From Firmicutes bacterium UBA1065 (GTDB lineage Bacteria > Bacillota > Clostridia > Tissierellales > Sedimentibacteraceae): a DNA stretch of 13,901 nucleotides. Positions within the stretch are counted from its first letter, which is position 1, and each line of letters starts with the position of its first letter. The notes beneath the pieces are model-generated. The model made no database searches and was not told the origin of the DNA. It saw only the letters and a list, made by a program, of their open reading frames with translations. The stretch covers positions 1-13,901 of the forward strand of contig DCDC01000210.1 in assembly GCA_002316225.1 (NCBI GenBank), in the 5' to 3' direction. Below, piece after piece: positions 7,125-13,901 of this stretch. The translations under genes and the position numbers were made by a program.

Positions 7125-8024
7125 GTGGTAGGTGAAAAATGGAAATACTCAGCCGATGAGCTGAAGGAATATAAAAAGAGAAGTATGGCCAAAGAAGTGT
7201 GGCGAAACTACAAAAAAAGTCCAAGCGCAATGCTGGGTTTGGTAATCTTGGTAGTGATCATTATTTTGGCCATCGTTGCACAGGTTATATTTGACTATGA
7301 TGAAGATATAGTACAACAGAATATTATGAATCGTCTTCAGAAACCTTCTGCTGAACATATATTTGGAACGGACCAGTACGGGCGGGATATTTTTGCGCGT
7401 ATTCTTTATGGTGCCAAGTACTCCCTGTCTGTTGGTATTGTATCGGTTGCAATTTCATGTTTTATAGGATCTACCCTGGGTTTGATTGCAGGTTATTACG
7501 GGGGCAGGCTGGAAAATATCATCCTGCGAACCTGTGAGGTATTTGTTGGTATACCCTCGGTTTTGCTTGGTATAGCAATAATGGCGGCATTTGGTCAAAG
7601 CATAGTGGTGTTAATGCTGGCCATAGGCCTTGTATATGTCCCCATGTTTGCCCGTACGGCAAGGGCTGCGGTCCTGCCCGTGAGAGACCAGGAATATATT
7701 GAAGCCGCTAAGGTGTCGGGTGTAAGCGATTTTAGAATTATTTTTACCCATGTTCTGCCCAATTCAATGTCACCTATAATTGTCCAGGTAACCATGGGTG
7801 TTGCAAACGGAATTCTTACGGCATCCCAGCTGAGCTTTTTGGGCCTCGGCATACCGGTTCCCGCACCTGAATGGGGGGCAATGTTGTCCAGCGGCCGTGA
7901 ATTCATCCGTGATTACAGCTATTTAACATTCTTCCCGGGTCTTGCAATCATGATTACGGTTCTTGCTTTCAACCTCATGGGTGACGGTCTCCGTGACGCC
8001 CTGGATCCAAAATTGAAACAATAG
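7125..8024 (+). CDS. dppC: Dpp/Opp-type ABC importer permease, DppC-like
   Basis: A 299-residue permease with the DppC/OppC architecture: a charged cytoplasmic N-terminal extension (about residues 1-33), a first span (VILVVIIILAIVAQVIF), the family motif HIFGTDQYGRDIFARILYGA, then five more spans. The EAA loop reads EAAKVSGVSDFRIIFTHVLPN. The C-terminal GDGLRDALDPKLKQ is diagnostic of the subfamily. The start is GTG at 7125, supported by a GAGGTGA site that overlaps the stop codon of the preceding gene. No better ATG lies nearby. The short gap to the neighbouring genes indicates one operon. Confidence 0.93.
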   Translation: MVGEKWKYSADELKEYKKRSMAKEVWRNYKKSPSAMLGLVILVVIIILAIVAQVIFDYDEDIVQQNIMNRLQKPSAEHIFGTDQYGRDIFARILYGAKYSLSVGIVSVAISCFIGSTLGLIAGYYGGRLENIILRTCEVFVGIPSVLLGIAIMAAFGQSIVVLMLAIGLVYVPMFARTARAAVLPVRDQEYIEAAKVSGVSDFRIIFTHVLPNSMSPIIVQVTMGVANGILTASQLSFLGLGIPVPAPEWGAMLSSGREFIRDYSYLTFFPGLAIMITVLAFNLMGDGLRDALDPKLKQ

Positions 8025-8034
8025 GTGGTGCAAA

Positions 8035-9033
8035 ATGGATAAAAGAGATTTGGTTCTTGATGTTAAAAACTTAGTCGTGCGATATGAGACGGAAGACGGA
8101 ATAGTAAAGGCCGTCAATGGTTTAAATTTACAAATTGAAAGAGGAAAAGCCATAGGTTTGGTAGGGGAAACGGGAGCAGGCAAAACTACCACGGCCTTAT
8201 CCTTGCTGAGACTAATACCCAAACCACCGGGAGTTGAAGAATGTGACCACATGTTTCTTGACGGACTTGATATGCTTAGCCTGTCCGTAAAGGAACTGGA
8301 AAAGGTCAGGGGAAAAGACATATCCATGATATTCCAGGATCCCATGACTGCTTTGAATCCGGTTCTTACGGTTGGGGATCAAATAGCGGAAAGTATTTTC
8401 CTTCATGAAGACGTATCCTATGCAGAAGCCAGGAAAAGGGCCATAGAAATGCTGGAGGTTGTAGGAATTCCCGGGGAGCGTGCCAACGAATATCCCCACC
8501 AGTTTTCAGGAGGTATGAAACAGCGTGTTGTTATAGCTATTGCCCTTGCATGCCATCCAAAACTTCTGATAGCAGATGAGCCCACTACCGCCCTTGATGT
8601 GACCATACAAGCCCAGGTTCTTGACCTGATGAAAAATTTAAGAAAGCATTACAAGACTTCCCTGATAATGATAACCCATGATTTAGGAATTGTGGCAGAA
8701 ATCTGTGATGAGGTTGCGGTAATGTATTCGGGTAATATTGTTGAAAGAGGTACTTTGGAGGATGTATTCAACAAAACCAAGCACCCCTATACGGAAGGCT
8801 TGTTCAATTCCCTTCCTAATATCAATGACAGGAAAGCAATGCTTACGCCCATTAAAGGCTTGATGCCCGACCCTACCAACATACCGGTGGGATGTCCCTT
8901 CCATCCGCGTTGTCCCTATATGGGTGAGGATTGCAAACAGCCTCAATGGGAAAGGGCGATTTCGGATACTCATTTTGTGCGCTGCAGTGCCTATGACAGG
9001 CCGGGCTTCCGCATCGAGAGGGAGGAAAGATAA
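8035..9033 (+). CDS. dppD: Dpp/Opp-type ABC importer ATPase, DppD-like
   Basis: A 332-residue nucleotide-binding subunit that powers import from the cytoplasmic face. Seen: Walker A GETGAGKT (44-51), Q-loop FQDPMTALNP, a canonical-type signature FSGGM (157-161), Walker B LLIADEP, D-loop and the switch His in ITHDLG. The C-terminal oligopeptide-transporter extension carries four cysteines spaced C-x5-C-x6-C-x16-C (from VGCPFHPRC). Such an extension binds a [4Fe-4S] cluster in a studied DppD from a thermophilic anaerobe (from memory). It forms a heterodimer with the next gene product; its intact signature would complete the ATP site made by the partner's Walker A. A GGTGGTG ribosome site precedes the ATG. 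Confidence 0.94.
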   Translation: MDKRDLVLDVKNLVVRYETEDGIVKAVNGLNLQIERGKAIGLVGETGAGKTTTALSLLRLIPKPPGVEECDHMFLDGLDMLSLSVKELEKVRGKDISMIFQDPMTALNPVLTVGDQIAESIFLHEDVSYAEARKRAIEMLEVVGIPGERANEYPHQFSGGMKQRVVIAIALACHPKLLIADEPTTALDVTIQAQVLDLMKNLRKHYKTSLIMITHDLGIVAEICDEVAVMYSGNIVERGTLEDVFNKTKHPYTEGLFNSLPNINDRKAMLTPIKGLMPDPTNIPVGCPFHPRCPYMGEDCKQPQWERAISDTHFVRCSAYDRPGFRIEREER

Positions 9034-9035
9034 CT

Positions 9036-9986
9036 ATGACGGATAATATTCTTGAAGTAAGAAACTTAACCAAGCACTTCAAAACCAAGCGTGGAATGCT
9101 CCATGCCGTTGACGGTGTCGACTTTACAATACAAAGAGGCCAGACCTTAGGCCTGGTTGGAGAGTCGGGCTGCGGGAAAACCACGGTAGGGAGAACAATA
9201 CTGCGCTTGATTGAACCCACTGCCGGGGATATCATTTTTGAAGGTGAAAATATAACTAAAATCAATCAAAAAAAATTAAAAAATGTTCGTAAAGATATGC
9301 AGCTTATTTTTCAGGATCCCTATTCATCTTTGGATCCTCGAAAAACCGTAAGCCAGATAATCAGTGAGCCAATCATTGCCAATAAGATTTTAAAAACAAA
9401 AGAGGAAATTCATGCAAGGGTTGCGGAACTAATGTCTACGGTAGGCCTTGCCGCCCGTTTGTTCAACACATATCCTCATGAACTTGACGGGGGCCGCCGC
9501 CAACGTATAGGCATAGCCAGGGCCTTGGCAATGGAACCGAAATTTATTGTATGCGATGAACCGGTTTCTGCCCTTGATGTATCCATACAGGCCCAAATAC
9601 TGAACTTGTTGAAGGAGTTACAGGCAGAGTTTCATCTTTCCTACATTTTCATAACTCATGACTTGTCTGTTGTTAATCATTTTTCCGACGAAATAGCCGT
9701 TATGTACCTGGGTAAAATTGTTGAAAAAGCACCTGCTGAAGAATTGTTTGCCCATCCATTGCATCCATATACTCAGGCCTTGTTGTCTGCAATTCCGGTA
9801 CCTGATTTGAGAGATAAAAGAGAAAGGATACTCATTAAGGGTGAAATTACTTCTCCGATTAATCCTCCACAGGAATGCAGGTTTAAAAAGCGTTGTAACT
9901 ATGCCCATGACAAGTGCGATGAACATCCTGACCTTGTTGAGGTTACTCCCGGTCATTTGGTTGCTTGCCACTTGGTAAATAAATAA
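9036..9986 (+). CDS. dppF: Dpp/Opp-type ABC importer ATPase, DppF-like, with altered signature motif
   Basis: A 316-residue second nucleotide-binding subunit. Seen: Walker A GESGCGKT (42-49), Q-loop FQDPYSSLDP, Walker B FIVCDEP, switch His in ITHDLS, and a C-terminal extension with the same C-x5-C-x6-C-x16-C spacing as the partner ATPase. The ABC signature reads LDGGR (150-154, within HELDGGRRQR) where most ATPases have LSGGQ: the Ser that contacts the gamma-phosphate is Asp. I recall this variant in other clostridial and thermophile DppF-like proteins, so it is probably a subfamily trait and not damage. It implies two unequal ATP sites. The gene starts 3 bases after the previous stop, with GGAGG at 9021-9025. 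Confidence 0.93.
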   Translation: MTDNILEVRNLTKHFKTKRGMLHAVDGVDFTIQRGQTLGLVGESGCGKTTVGRTILRLIEPTAGDIIFEGENITKINQKKLKNVRKDMQLIFQDPYSSLDPRKTVSQIISEPIIANKILKTKEEIHARVAELMSTVGLAARLFNTYPHELDGGRRQRIGIARALAMEPKFIVCDEPVSALDVSIQAQILNLLKELQAEFHLSYIFITHDLSVVNHFSDEIAVMYLGKIVEKAPAEELFAHPLHPYTQALLSAIPVPDLRDKRERILIKGEITSPINPPQECRFKKRCNYAHDKCDEHPDLVEVTPGHLVACHLVNK

Positions 9987-10017
9987 ACAAGAAATATTGA
10001 CTAATTAATGAATTTAT

Positions 10018-10124
10018 TGTCATTCTGAGGGCTTTAGCCCGAAGAATCTCAAAAATACAGGAAAGTGTCATTCTGAACGGATGTGAAGAATCTCATGAGA
10101 TCCTTCGTTTCTCTCAGGATGACA
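10018..10124. repeat. Palindromic intergenic repeat cluster (three units)
   Basis: A unit opening with TGTCATTCTGA and closing with GAAGAATCTC occurs at 10018-10050 and 10066-10094 in direct orientation, and once inverted at 10097-10124 (GAGATCCTTCG to CTCAGGATGACA). The second and third units face each other and could fold into one long hairpin whose tip is the palindrome TCTCATGAGA. The first unit also has its own small hairpin GGGCTTTAGCCC (10029-10040). The TGTCATTCTGAG...GAAGAATCT word resembles a widespread bacterial intergenic repeat family (from memory). It lies between the last importer gene and the first enzyme gene and may modulate read-through or mRNA processing. Confidence 0.8.
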
Positions 10125-10175
10125 TTAAGAGGTATACAGAAATTATTATTCTTAATATATGGAGGAGGAATTTGA

Positions 10176-11351
10176 ATGATATTCGGTGTACTTAAAGATA
10201 TTAAAGAAGGTGAATACAGAGTTATATGCACACCTACCGAAGTGGCTTCCATAGTTGCAGCCGGACACAAGGTTTTAGCCCAGAAGGATTGCGGCAAGGG
10301 AGCAGGCTTTTCAAACGAAGCCTATGAAAAGGCAGGGGCCGAAATAGTTGAAACTGCCGAAGAAATGTATGCCCGCTGCGATATGGTTGCAAAGGTTAAG
10401 GAATTCGAAGAAAGCGAATACGACCTGATTCGTGAAAACCAAATAATCTTAGGCTGCATACATCCGGCTGGCCATCCCGAAGAAGTGGATGCCATATTAA
10501 AGAGCAAATGCATAGCCTTTACTGCTGAAGACTGCCACCGCTACGGGTCGCCCAACTGCGAAGCTGCAGGAAAGCAGGGAGCCCTTTTCGGCCTTGAATC
10601 CATGCTCACAATAAACGGAGGCAAGGGTAAATATGTAGGAGGTTTTGCCGGCGCTCCGGGAATGAATGTTTTGATTTTAGGCGGTGGCCTTGTAGGCCAA
10701 AATGCCTTGTCGGTACTCTATGCCCTTGGGGCCAATGTGACCGTAATGGACATCAATGTGGGTGTATTAAGGATGTTGAACGATAAATACAACAGCAAGA
10801 TCAACACCATGTTCTGTACCAAGGAAGCCATTGCATCGGTTCTGCCCCAGACGGACATGGTTATAAACGCTGTTAAATGGCCCAAGCACAGGAAGGATTT
10901 TCTCATAGACAAGGAAATGCTGAAACTCATGGAACCGGGCTCAGTATTGGTTGATATAAGCAATGACAATCCGGGGGCCATAGAATCATCCCATGAAACC
11001 CATCATGACAACCCCCGCTATGTTGTTAACGGAGTTGTTCATTACTGTGTAAGCAACATACCGGGAGCCGTGGCCCATTCAACATCAGTTGCATATGCGG
11101 CAGAGATGCTTCCGGCAATCTTAAGCATTTTAAACGACGGTGTAGTAGAGGCCTGCGTAAAGGACGGCTTTTTAAGAAGAAGTCTGACAGCCTACAAGGG
11201 ATACTTAACCCATGAGGAAACCAGCGGCATACAAAACAAACCCTGGGTTCGTCCGGAAGATATACTTGGAATAGCTGACAGGAAACTTGATTATGCGCCA
11301 CCTGCAACCAGCACCAGGTCCAATTATTTCTATGAAAAAGTAGAGTTATGA
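10176..11351 (+). CDS. Alanine dehydrogenase-family NAD-dependent oxidoreductase
   Basis: A 391-residue full-length protein (bacterial Ald is about 370-380). The reaction of the family is reversible oxidative deamination of L-alanine to pyruvate, ammonia and NADH. Residues aligned by eye with studied Ald enzymes: R15 (EGEYRVICTP) and K75 (VAKVKEF) for substrate carboxylate, catalytic H96 (GCIHPAGHPE) and D264 (VDISNDNPG). The Rossmann motif is GGGLVG (169-174), with D192 at the end of the second strand indicating NAD rather than NADP. It also keeps VNGVVHYCVSNIPGAVAHSTS near the C-terminal domain. The loop after the NAD domain (NAVKWPKHRKDF) differs from Ald (usually a Pro-Gly-Ala-Lys-Ala-Pro type), so the substrate may be another amino acid. 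A GGAGGAGG site fixes the start. No promoter is evident in the gap, so read-through from the importer operon is likely. The racemase gene follows after 24 bases. Confidence 0.87.
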   Translation: MIFGVLKDIKEGEYRVICTPTEVASIVAAGHKVLAQKDCGKGAGFSNEAYEKAGAEIVETAEEMYARCDMVAKVKEFEESEYDLIRENQIILGCIHPAGHPEEVDAILKSKCIAFTAEDCHRYGSPNCEAAGKQGALFGLESMLTINGGKGKYVGGFAGAPGMNVLILGGGLVGQNALSVLYALGANVTVMDINVGVLRMLNDKYNSKINTMFCTKEAIASVLPQTDMVINAVKWPKHRKDFLIDKEMLKLMEPGSVLVDISNDNPGAIESSHETHHDNPRYVVNGVVHYCVSNIPGAVAHSTSVAYAAEMLPAILSILNDGVVEACVKDGFLRRSLTAYKGYLTHEETSGIQNKPWVRPEDILGIADRKLDYAPPATSTRSNYFYEKVEL

Positions 11352-11375
11352 TATAAAACTGCAGGGAGGAAGGAA

Positions 11376-12470
11376 ATGGCATATAAAAGATACCCTGTTT
11401 TGGAAGTTAATACTTCATATATCAGAGATAATGCCAGGATCATGACCGAGTACTGCAAAAAACAGGGTGTTACCGTGGCAGGAGTCATAAAGTTTTCCGA
11501 CGGGGATTTAAGGATAGCCCGGGCTTACCGGGAAGGAGGATGTGCCCAGATTGCCTCTTCAAGGGTGGTTCACCTGAAACGGATAAAAGGCAAAATGCAT
11601 GAAATAACAACCATGCTCATCAGGGCTCCCATGCTTTCGGAAGTTCCTGACACGGTTAAATATTGCGATATAAGCCTTAATTCGGAGAAGGAAACCTTGC
11701 TGGCTTTAAACCACTATGCAGGCTTGTGGGGTAAAAAGCACGGTGTCATCCTTATGCTTGATGTGGGGGATTTGAGGGAAGGAGTAATTGATGTTAACCA
11801 ATTATGTTACCTTGCCCTTTTCACGGAATACGAGCTCCATAATCTGAACCTGATGGGGATAGGGTCATCCTTTGCCTGTTTCGGGTCCATACTGCCCACT
11901 AGGGAGAACTTAAGCAATCTTGTAGCTGCCGCAAGGCAAATAGAAAGTAAAATTAACAGGAAATTGGAGATAATTTCGGGAGGAAGCTCCGTGAGCTTGA
12001 CTGTCATGCAAAAGGGAGACCTTCCGGAAGGCATCAATCACTTAAGAATTGGGGGAGCAATCGCAAATCCGCGAAATATAAGGCTTAACCGGGGCGTTAT
12101 AATCGATGGCATGAATGAAGATTCCTTTGTCCTCAAAGCTGAATTGATAGAAGTCAACATAAAACCATCCCGCCCCTTTGGGGAGAGGAGCATAAACTGG
12201 GCAGGGAACAAGGTGGAGTTTGAGGACAAGGGGCTTCGAAGGCGTGCCATCGCCGCCATCGGTAGCCAGGACATAGGGGACGGGATGAAGCTTTTTCCCC
12301 GTGATGAAGGAATAAGAGTAATCGGGTGCTCCAGCGACCATACCATTTTAGATATAGAGGACTCTTGCAAGCCCTGGAAGGTAGGGGATAAAGTTTCTTT
12401 TTACCTGGGATATGCCCCCTTGTTGTATTCATTCAGCACAAGACATGTAAATATTAAATATATGAAATAG
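11376..12470 (+). CDS. Fold-III PLP amino acid racemase, ornithine racemase/YhfX-like
   Basis: A 364-residue protein of the alanine racemase N-terminal-domain superfamily. It matches from memory the ornithine racemase of Clostridium sticklandii through much of its length: IRAPMLSEVPDTVKYCDISLNSE, MLDVGDLREG, ISGGSSVSL, GDLPEGINHLRIG and a C-terminal KVGDKVSFYLGYAPLL. The probable PLP-binding lysine is K39 (AGVIKFSDG). Expected role: interconversion of D- and L-forms of an amino acid in the cytoplasm, PLP-dependent. The other genes of the clostridial ornithine pathway (aminomutase, diaminopentanoate dehydrogenase, thiolase) are not in this window, so ornithine itself is not assured as the substrate. 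It lies 24 bases after the dehydrogenase gene, with a GGGAGGAAGG ribosome site, and should be co-transcribed. Family is firm, substrate open. Confidence 0.85.
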   Translation: MAYKRYPVLEVNTSYIRDNARIMTEYCKKQGVTVAGVIKFSDGDLRIARAYREGGCAQIASSRVVHLKRIKGKMHEITTMLIRAPMLSEVPDTVKYCDISLNSEKETLLALNHYAGLWGKKHGVILMLDVGDLREGVIDVNQLCYLALFTEYELHNLNLMGIGSSFACFGSILPTRENLSNLVAAARQIESKINRKLEIISGGSSVSLTVMQKGDLPEGINHLRIGGAIANPRNIRLNRGVIIDGMNEDSFVLKAELIEVNIKPSRPFGERSINWAGNKVEFEDKGLRRRAIAAIGSQDIGDGMKLFPRDEGIRVIGCSSDHTILDIEDSCKPWKVGDKVSFYLGYAPLLYSFSTRHVNIKYMK

Positions 12471-12476
12471 CAGCGT

Positions 12477-12505
12477 CATTCCAAGAGTTTATCACCCTTG
12501 GGATG
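12477..12505. other. Small inverted repeat between racemase and MmgE/PrpD genes
   Basis: CATTCCAAG (12477-12485) pairs with CTTGGGATG (12497-12505), allowing one G-U pair, around an 11-base loop. No T-run follows. It may be a weak mRNA hairpin or a decayed relative of the repeat at 10018; either is tentative. Confidence 0.4.
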
Positions 12506-12530
12506 GTAAAAATATGAAAGAAGGAATAAT

Positions 12531-13868
12531 ATGCATTTTTCAACCGATTATAAACTTGAAAACTTTATATTGAACACCAAGTGGGAAGATTTGCCGGAGG
12601 AGGTGCAAACCCGAGCCAGGGCCTGCTTTATTGACCTTATGGGGGCCTTGCTGGTGGGAAGCTGCAGCGACCAGTTTATGGCCGGCATAAGACTGGCAAA
12701 ATCCATATTCGGCCAGGGAAATATTGCAGTGATAGGGTCAAAGGAAAGGTTCAGCTTCATGGGGGCTGCCTCTGCCATGGGCCATTCGTCCAATGCCTAT
12801 GATATAGATGACGGCCACAACATAATCAGGGCCCATCCGGGAACATCCTTCATCGGGGGTGTCCTGGCCGCTGCTTATGAAAAGAATATAAGCTATAAGG
12901 AATTATTGACAACCTTGGTGGTAACATACGAAACAACCATCCGCATGGGCCAGGCAATCATGGACTATTATAAATTTGCCCACAGCAGCGGTACCTTCGG
13001 AGCCGTGGGAACGGCTGCAGGGGTAGGCCGTATCTACGGTTTCAGCAAGGAACAAATGAATAACCTCTTATCTGTTGCGGAGTTTAATGCTCCTATGGGT
13101 CCTGGCATAAGGTCAGTAGAGTATCCTTCCATGAATAAGGACGGAGTTCCCTTCGGGGTTATGGTAGGAGCCCTTGCCGTTATGGAAACCTTGTGCGGCT
13201 TTACCGGCAACAAAAATCTTCTTGAAGCTGACGAATACAGGCATTATCTTGATGATTTGTATGATAACTATGAAATCATGAAGCTCTACTTCAAGCCATA
13301 CACCTGCTGCAGGTGGGCCCATCCTGCTATAGATTCATGCCTCGAGATAATGGGCAAATTTAACCTTAATCATAAGGATATCAAGGAAGTTACCGTCTAT
13401 ACCTTTAAGCCTGCCACCATGCTTTCCAAGATAAGACCAAAGACGGAGGATGAAGCCCAGTACAACATTGCATACCCGGTGGCTGCCGCCATTGTGACGG
13501 GAGACTTCGGCTTAAGTCAAGTATCAAGTGAAGCCTTTGAAAATCCGGATATAATCTCAATGATGGGAAAACTCACCTTTGAGGTTGACCCTGAAATCGA
13601 CAGGCAATTTCCTAAGAGGCGCATATGCAGGGCAGAGATAATAACCAATGATGGTCAAAAGTACATGTCATCGTATTGCGAGCCCAGGGGAGAAGCCCAT
13701 GAGAATATAGGGATTGATTGGATAAGGAAAAAGTTTGAACGCCTTACCCAGCCTGTTTTAAAAGAAGGCTATAAGGATATCCTGCTTGATAAATTGGAAA
13801 AAGAACTTAATTTTTCAATAGTTGAGCTTGTAGATGAGATAAATAACCATATAAAAATATCCTCCTGA
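12531..13868 (+). CDS. MmgE/PrpD-family protein (dehydratase/decarboxylase/epimerase superfamily)
   Basis: A 445-residue full-length member of the family that includes 2-methylcitrate dehydratase, cis-aconitate decarboxylase and iminodisuccinate epimerase. Residues that form the active site in studied members appear conserved by eye: D93/D94 and H96 in AYDIDDGHN, H102 in RAHPGTS, K203 in SMNKDGVPFG, and K255 with H264 in FKPYTCCRWAHPAID. The all-helical N-terminal part runs to about residue 260, with the smaller alpha/beta part after it (EVTVYTF; AQYNIAYPVAAAI). Its place after a dehydrogenase and a racemase, and away from any citrate-synthase-like gene, argues against the methylcitrate cycle. 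An epimerase or dehydratase step on an amino or hydroxy acid is more in keeping, but this is inference. An AAGGA site precedes the ATG. The remaining 33 bases to the window end hold no feature I can support. Confidence 0.88.
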   Translation: MHFSTDYKLENFILNTKWEDLPEEVQTRARACFIDLMGALLVGSCSDQFMAGIRLAKSIFGQGNIAVIGSKERFSFMGAASAMGHSSNAYDIDDGHNIIRAHPGTSFIGGVLAAAYEKNISYKELLTTLVVTYETTIRMGQAIMDYYKFAHSSGTFGAVGTAAGVGRIYGFSKEQMNNLLSVAEFNAPMGPGIRSVEYPSMNKDGVPFGVMVGALAVMETLCGFTGNKNLLEADEYRHYLDDLYDNYEIMKLYFKPYTCCRWAHPAIDSCLEIMGKFNLNHKDIKEVTVYTFKPATMLSKIRPKTEDEAQYNIAYPVAAAIVTGDFGLSQVSSEAFENPDIISMMGKLTFEVDPEIDRQFPKRRICRAEIITNDGQKYMSSYCEPRGEAHENIGIDWIRKKFERLTQPVLKEGYKDILLDKLEKELNFSIVELVDEINNHIKISS

Positions 13869-13901
13869 TTAAAGTGAGCGAAAAATAATAAAAATATCCG
13901 C

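Noticed and set aside
7923..8345. 140-codon antisense open frame across the permease-ATPase junction
   Set aside because: Mirror of conserved ABC sequences, a common artefact; no independent support.
8873..9265. 130-codon antisense open frame across the two ATPase genes
   Set aside because: Mirror of the Walker A region and Cys extension; no ribosome site or known domain.
9997..10020. Separate sigma-A promoter for the enzyme genes
   Set aside because: A TTGACT word is present at 9997-10002 but no -10 box lies at 16-18 bases from it.
10018..10124. CRISPR-like array
   Set aside because: Only three units, one inverted, with unequal spacing and no spacer-like segments of constant length; fits a palindromic intergenic repeat.

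Overview
The window looks like chromosomal DNA from a low-GC Gram-positive anaerobe of the class Clostridia. Evidence: strong AGGAGG-type ribosome binding sites, tight gene packing, a lipoprotein-type solute-binding protein, closest remembered homologues in amino-acid-fermenting clostridia (ornithine racemase, Dpp-type transporters), and sigma-54 control of a catabolic operon. The exact species cannot be named from sequence alone.

Layout, left to right. (1) 1-665, minus strand, cut by the left edge: an alanine dehydrogenase/transhydrogenase-family protein. (2) 666-919: a divergent intergenic region with a near-consensus sigma-54 promoter firing left and a good sigma-A promoter firing right. 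(3) 920-4281: a two-component pair with a 4-base overlap. One is a membrane histidine kinase whose outside sensor is a family 3 solute-binding domain; the other is an NtrC-type sigma-54 activator. (4) 4282-4499: a terminator-like hairpin followed by a perfect sigma-54 promoter. (5) 4500-9986: a complete five-gene Dpp/Opp-type ABC importer (binding lipoprotein, two permeases, two ATPases). (6) 9987-10175: a palindromic repeat cluster. (7) 10176-13868: three enzymes, namely a second alanine dehydrogenase-family protein, a fold-III PLP racemase resembling ornithine racemase, and an MmgE/PrpD-family protein.

How it may work together (inference): the kinase senses an extracellular small molecule and phosphorylates the NtrC-like regulator. 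The regulator activates the two flanking sigma-54 promoters, one for the leftward dehydrogenase-like gene and one for the importer plus enzymes. The imported compound, perhaps a D-amino acid, a short peptide or an opine-like amino acid derivative, would be epimerised, oxidatively deaminated to a 2-oxo acid, and further processed by the MmgE/PrpD enzyme. Each part belongs to a known family. The combination, with paired sigma-54 promoters bracketing their own regulator, reads as an inducible amino-acid-derivative catabolic island whose substrate I cannot name.
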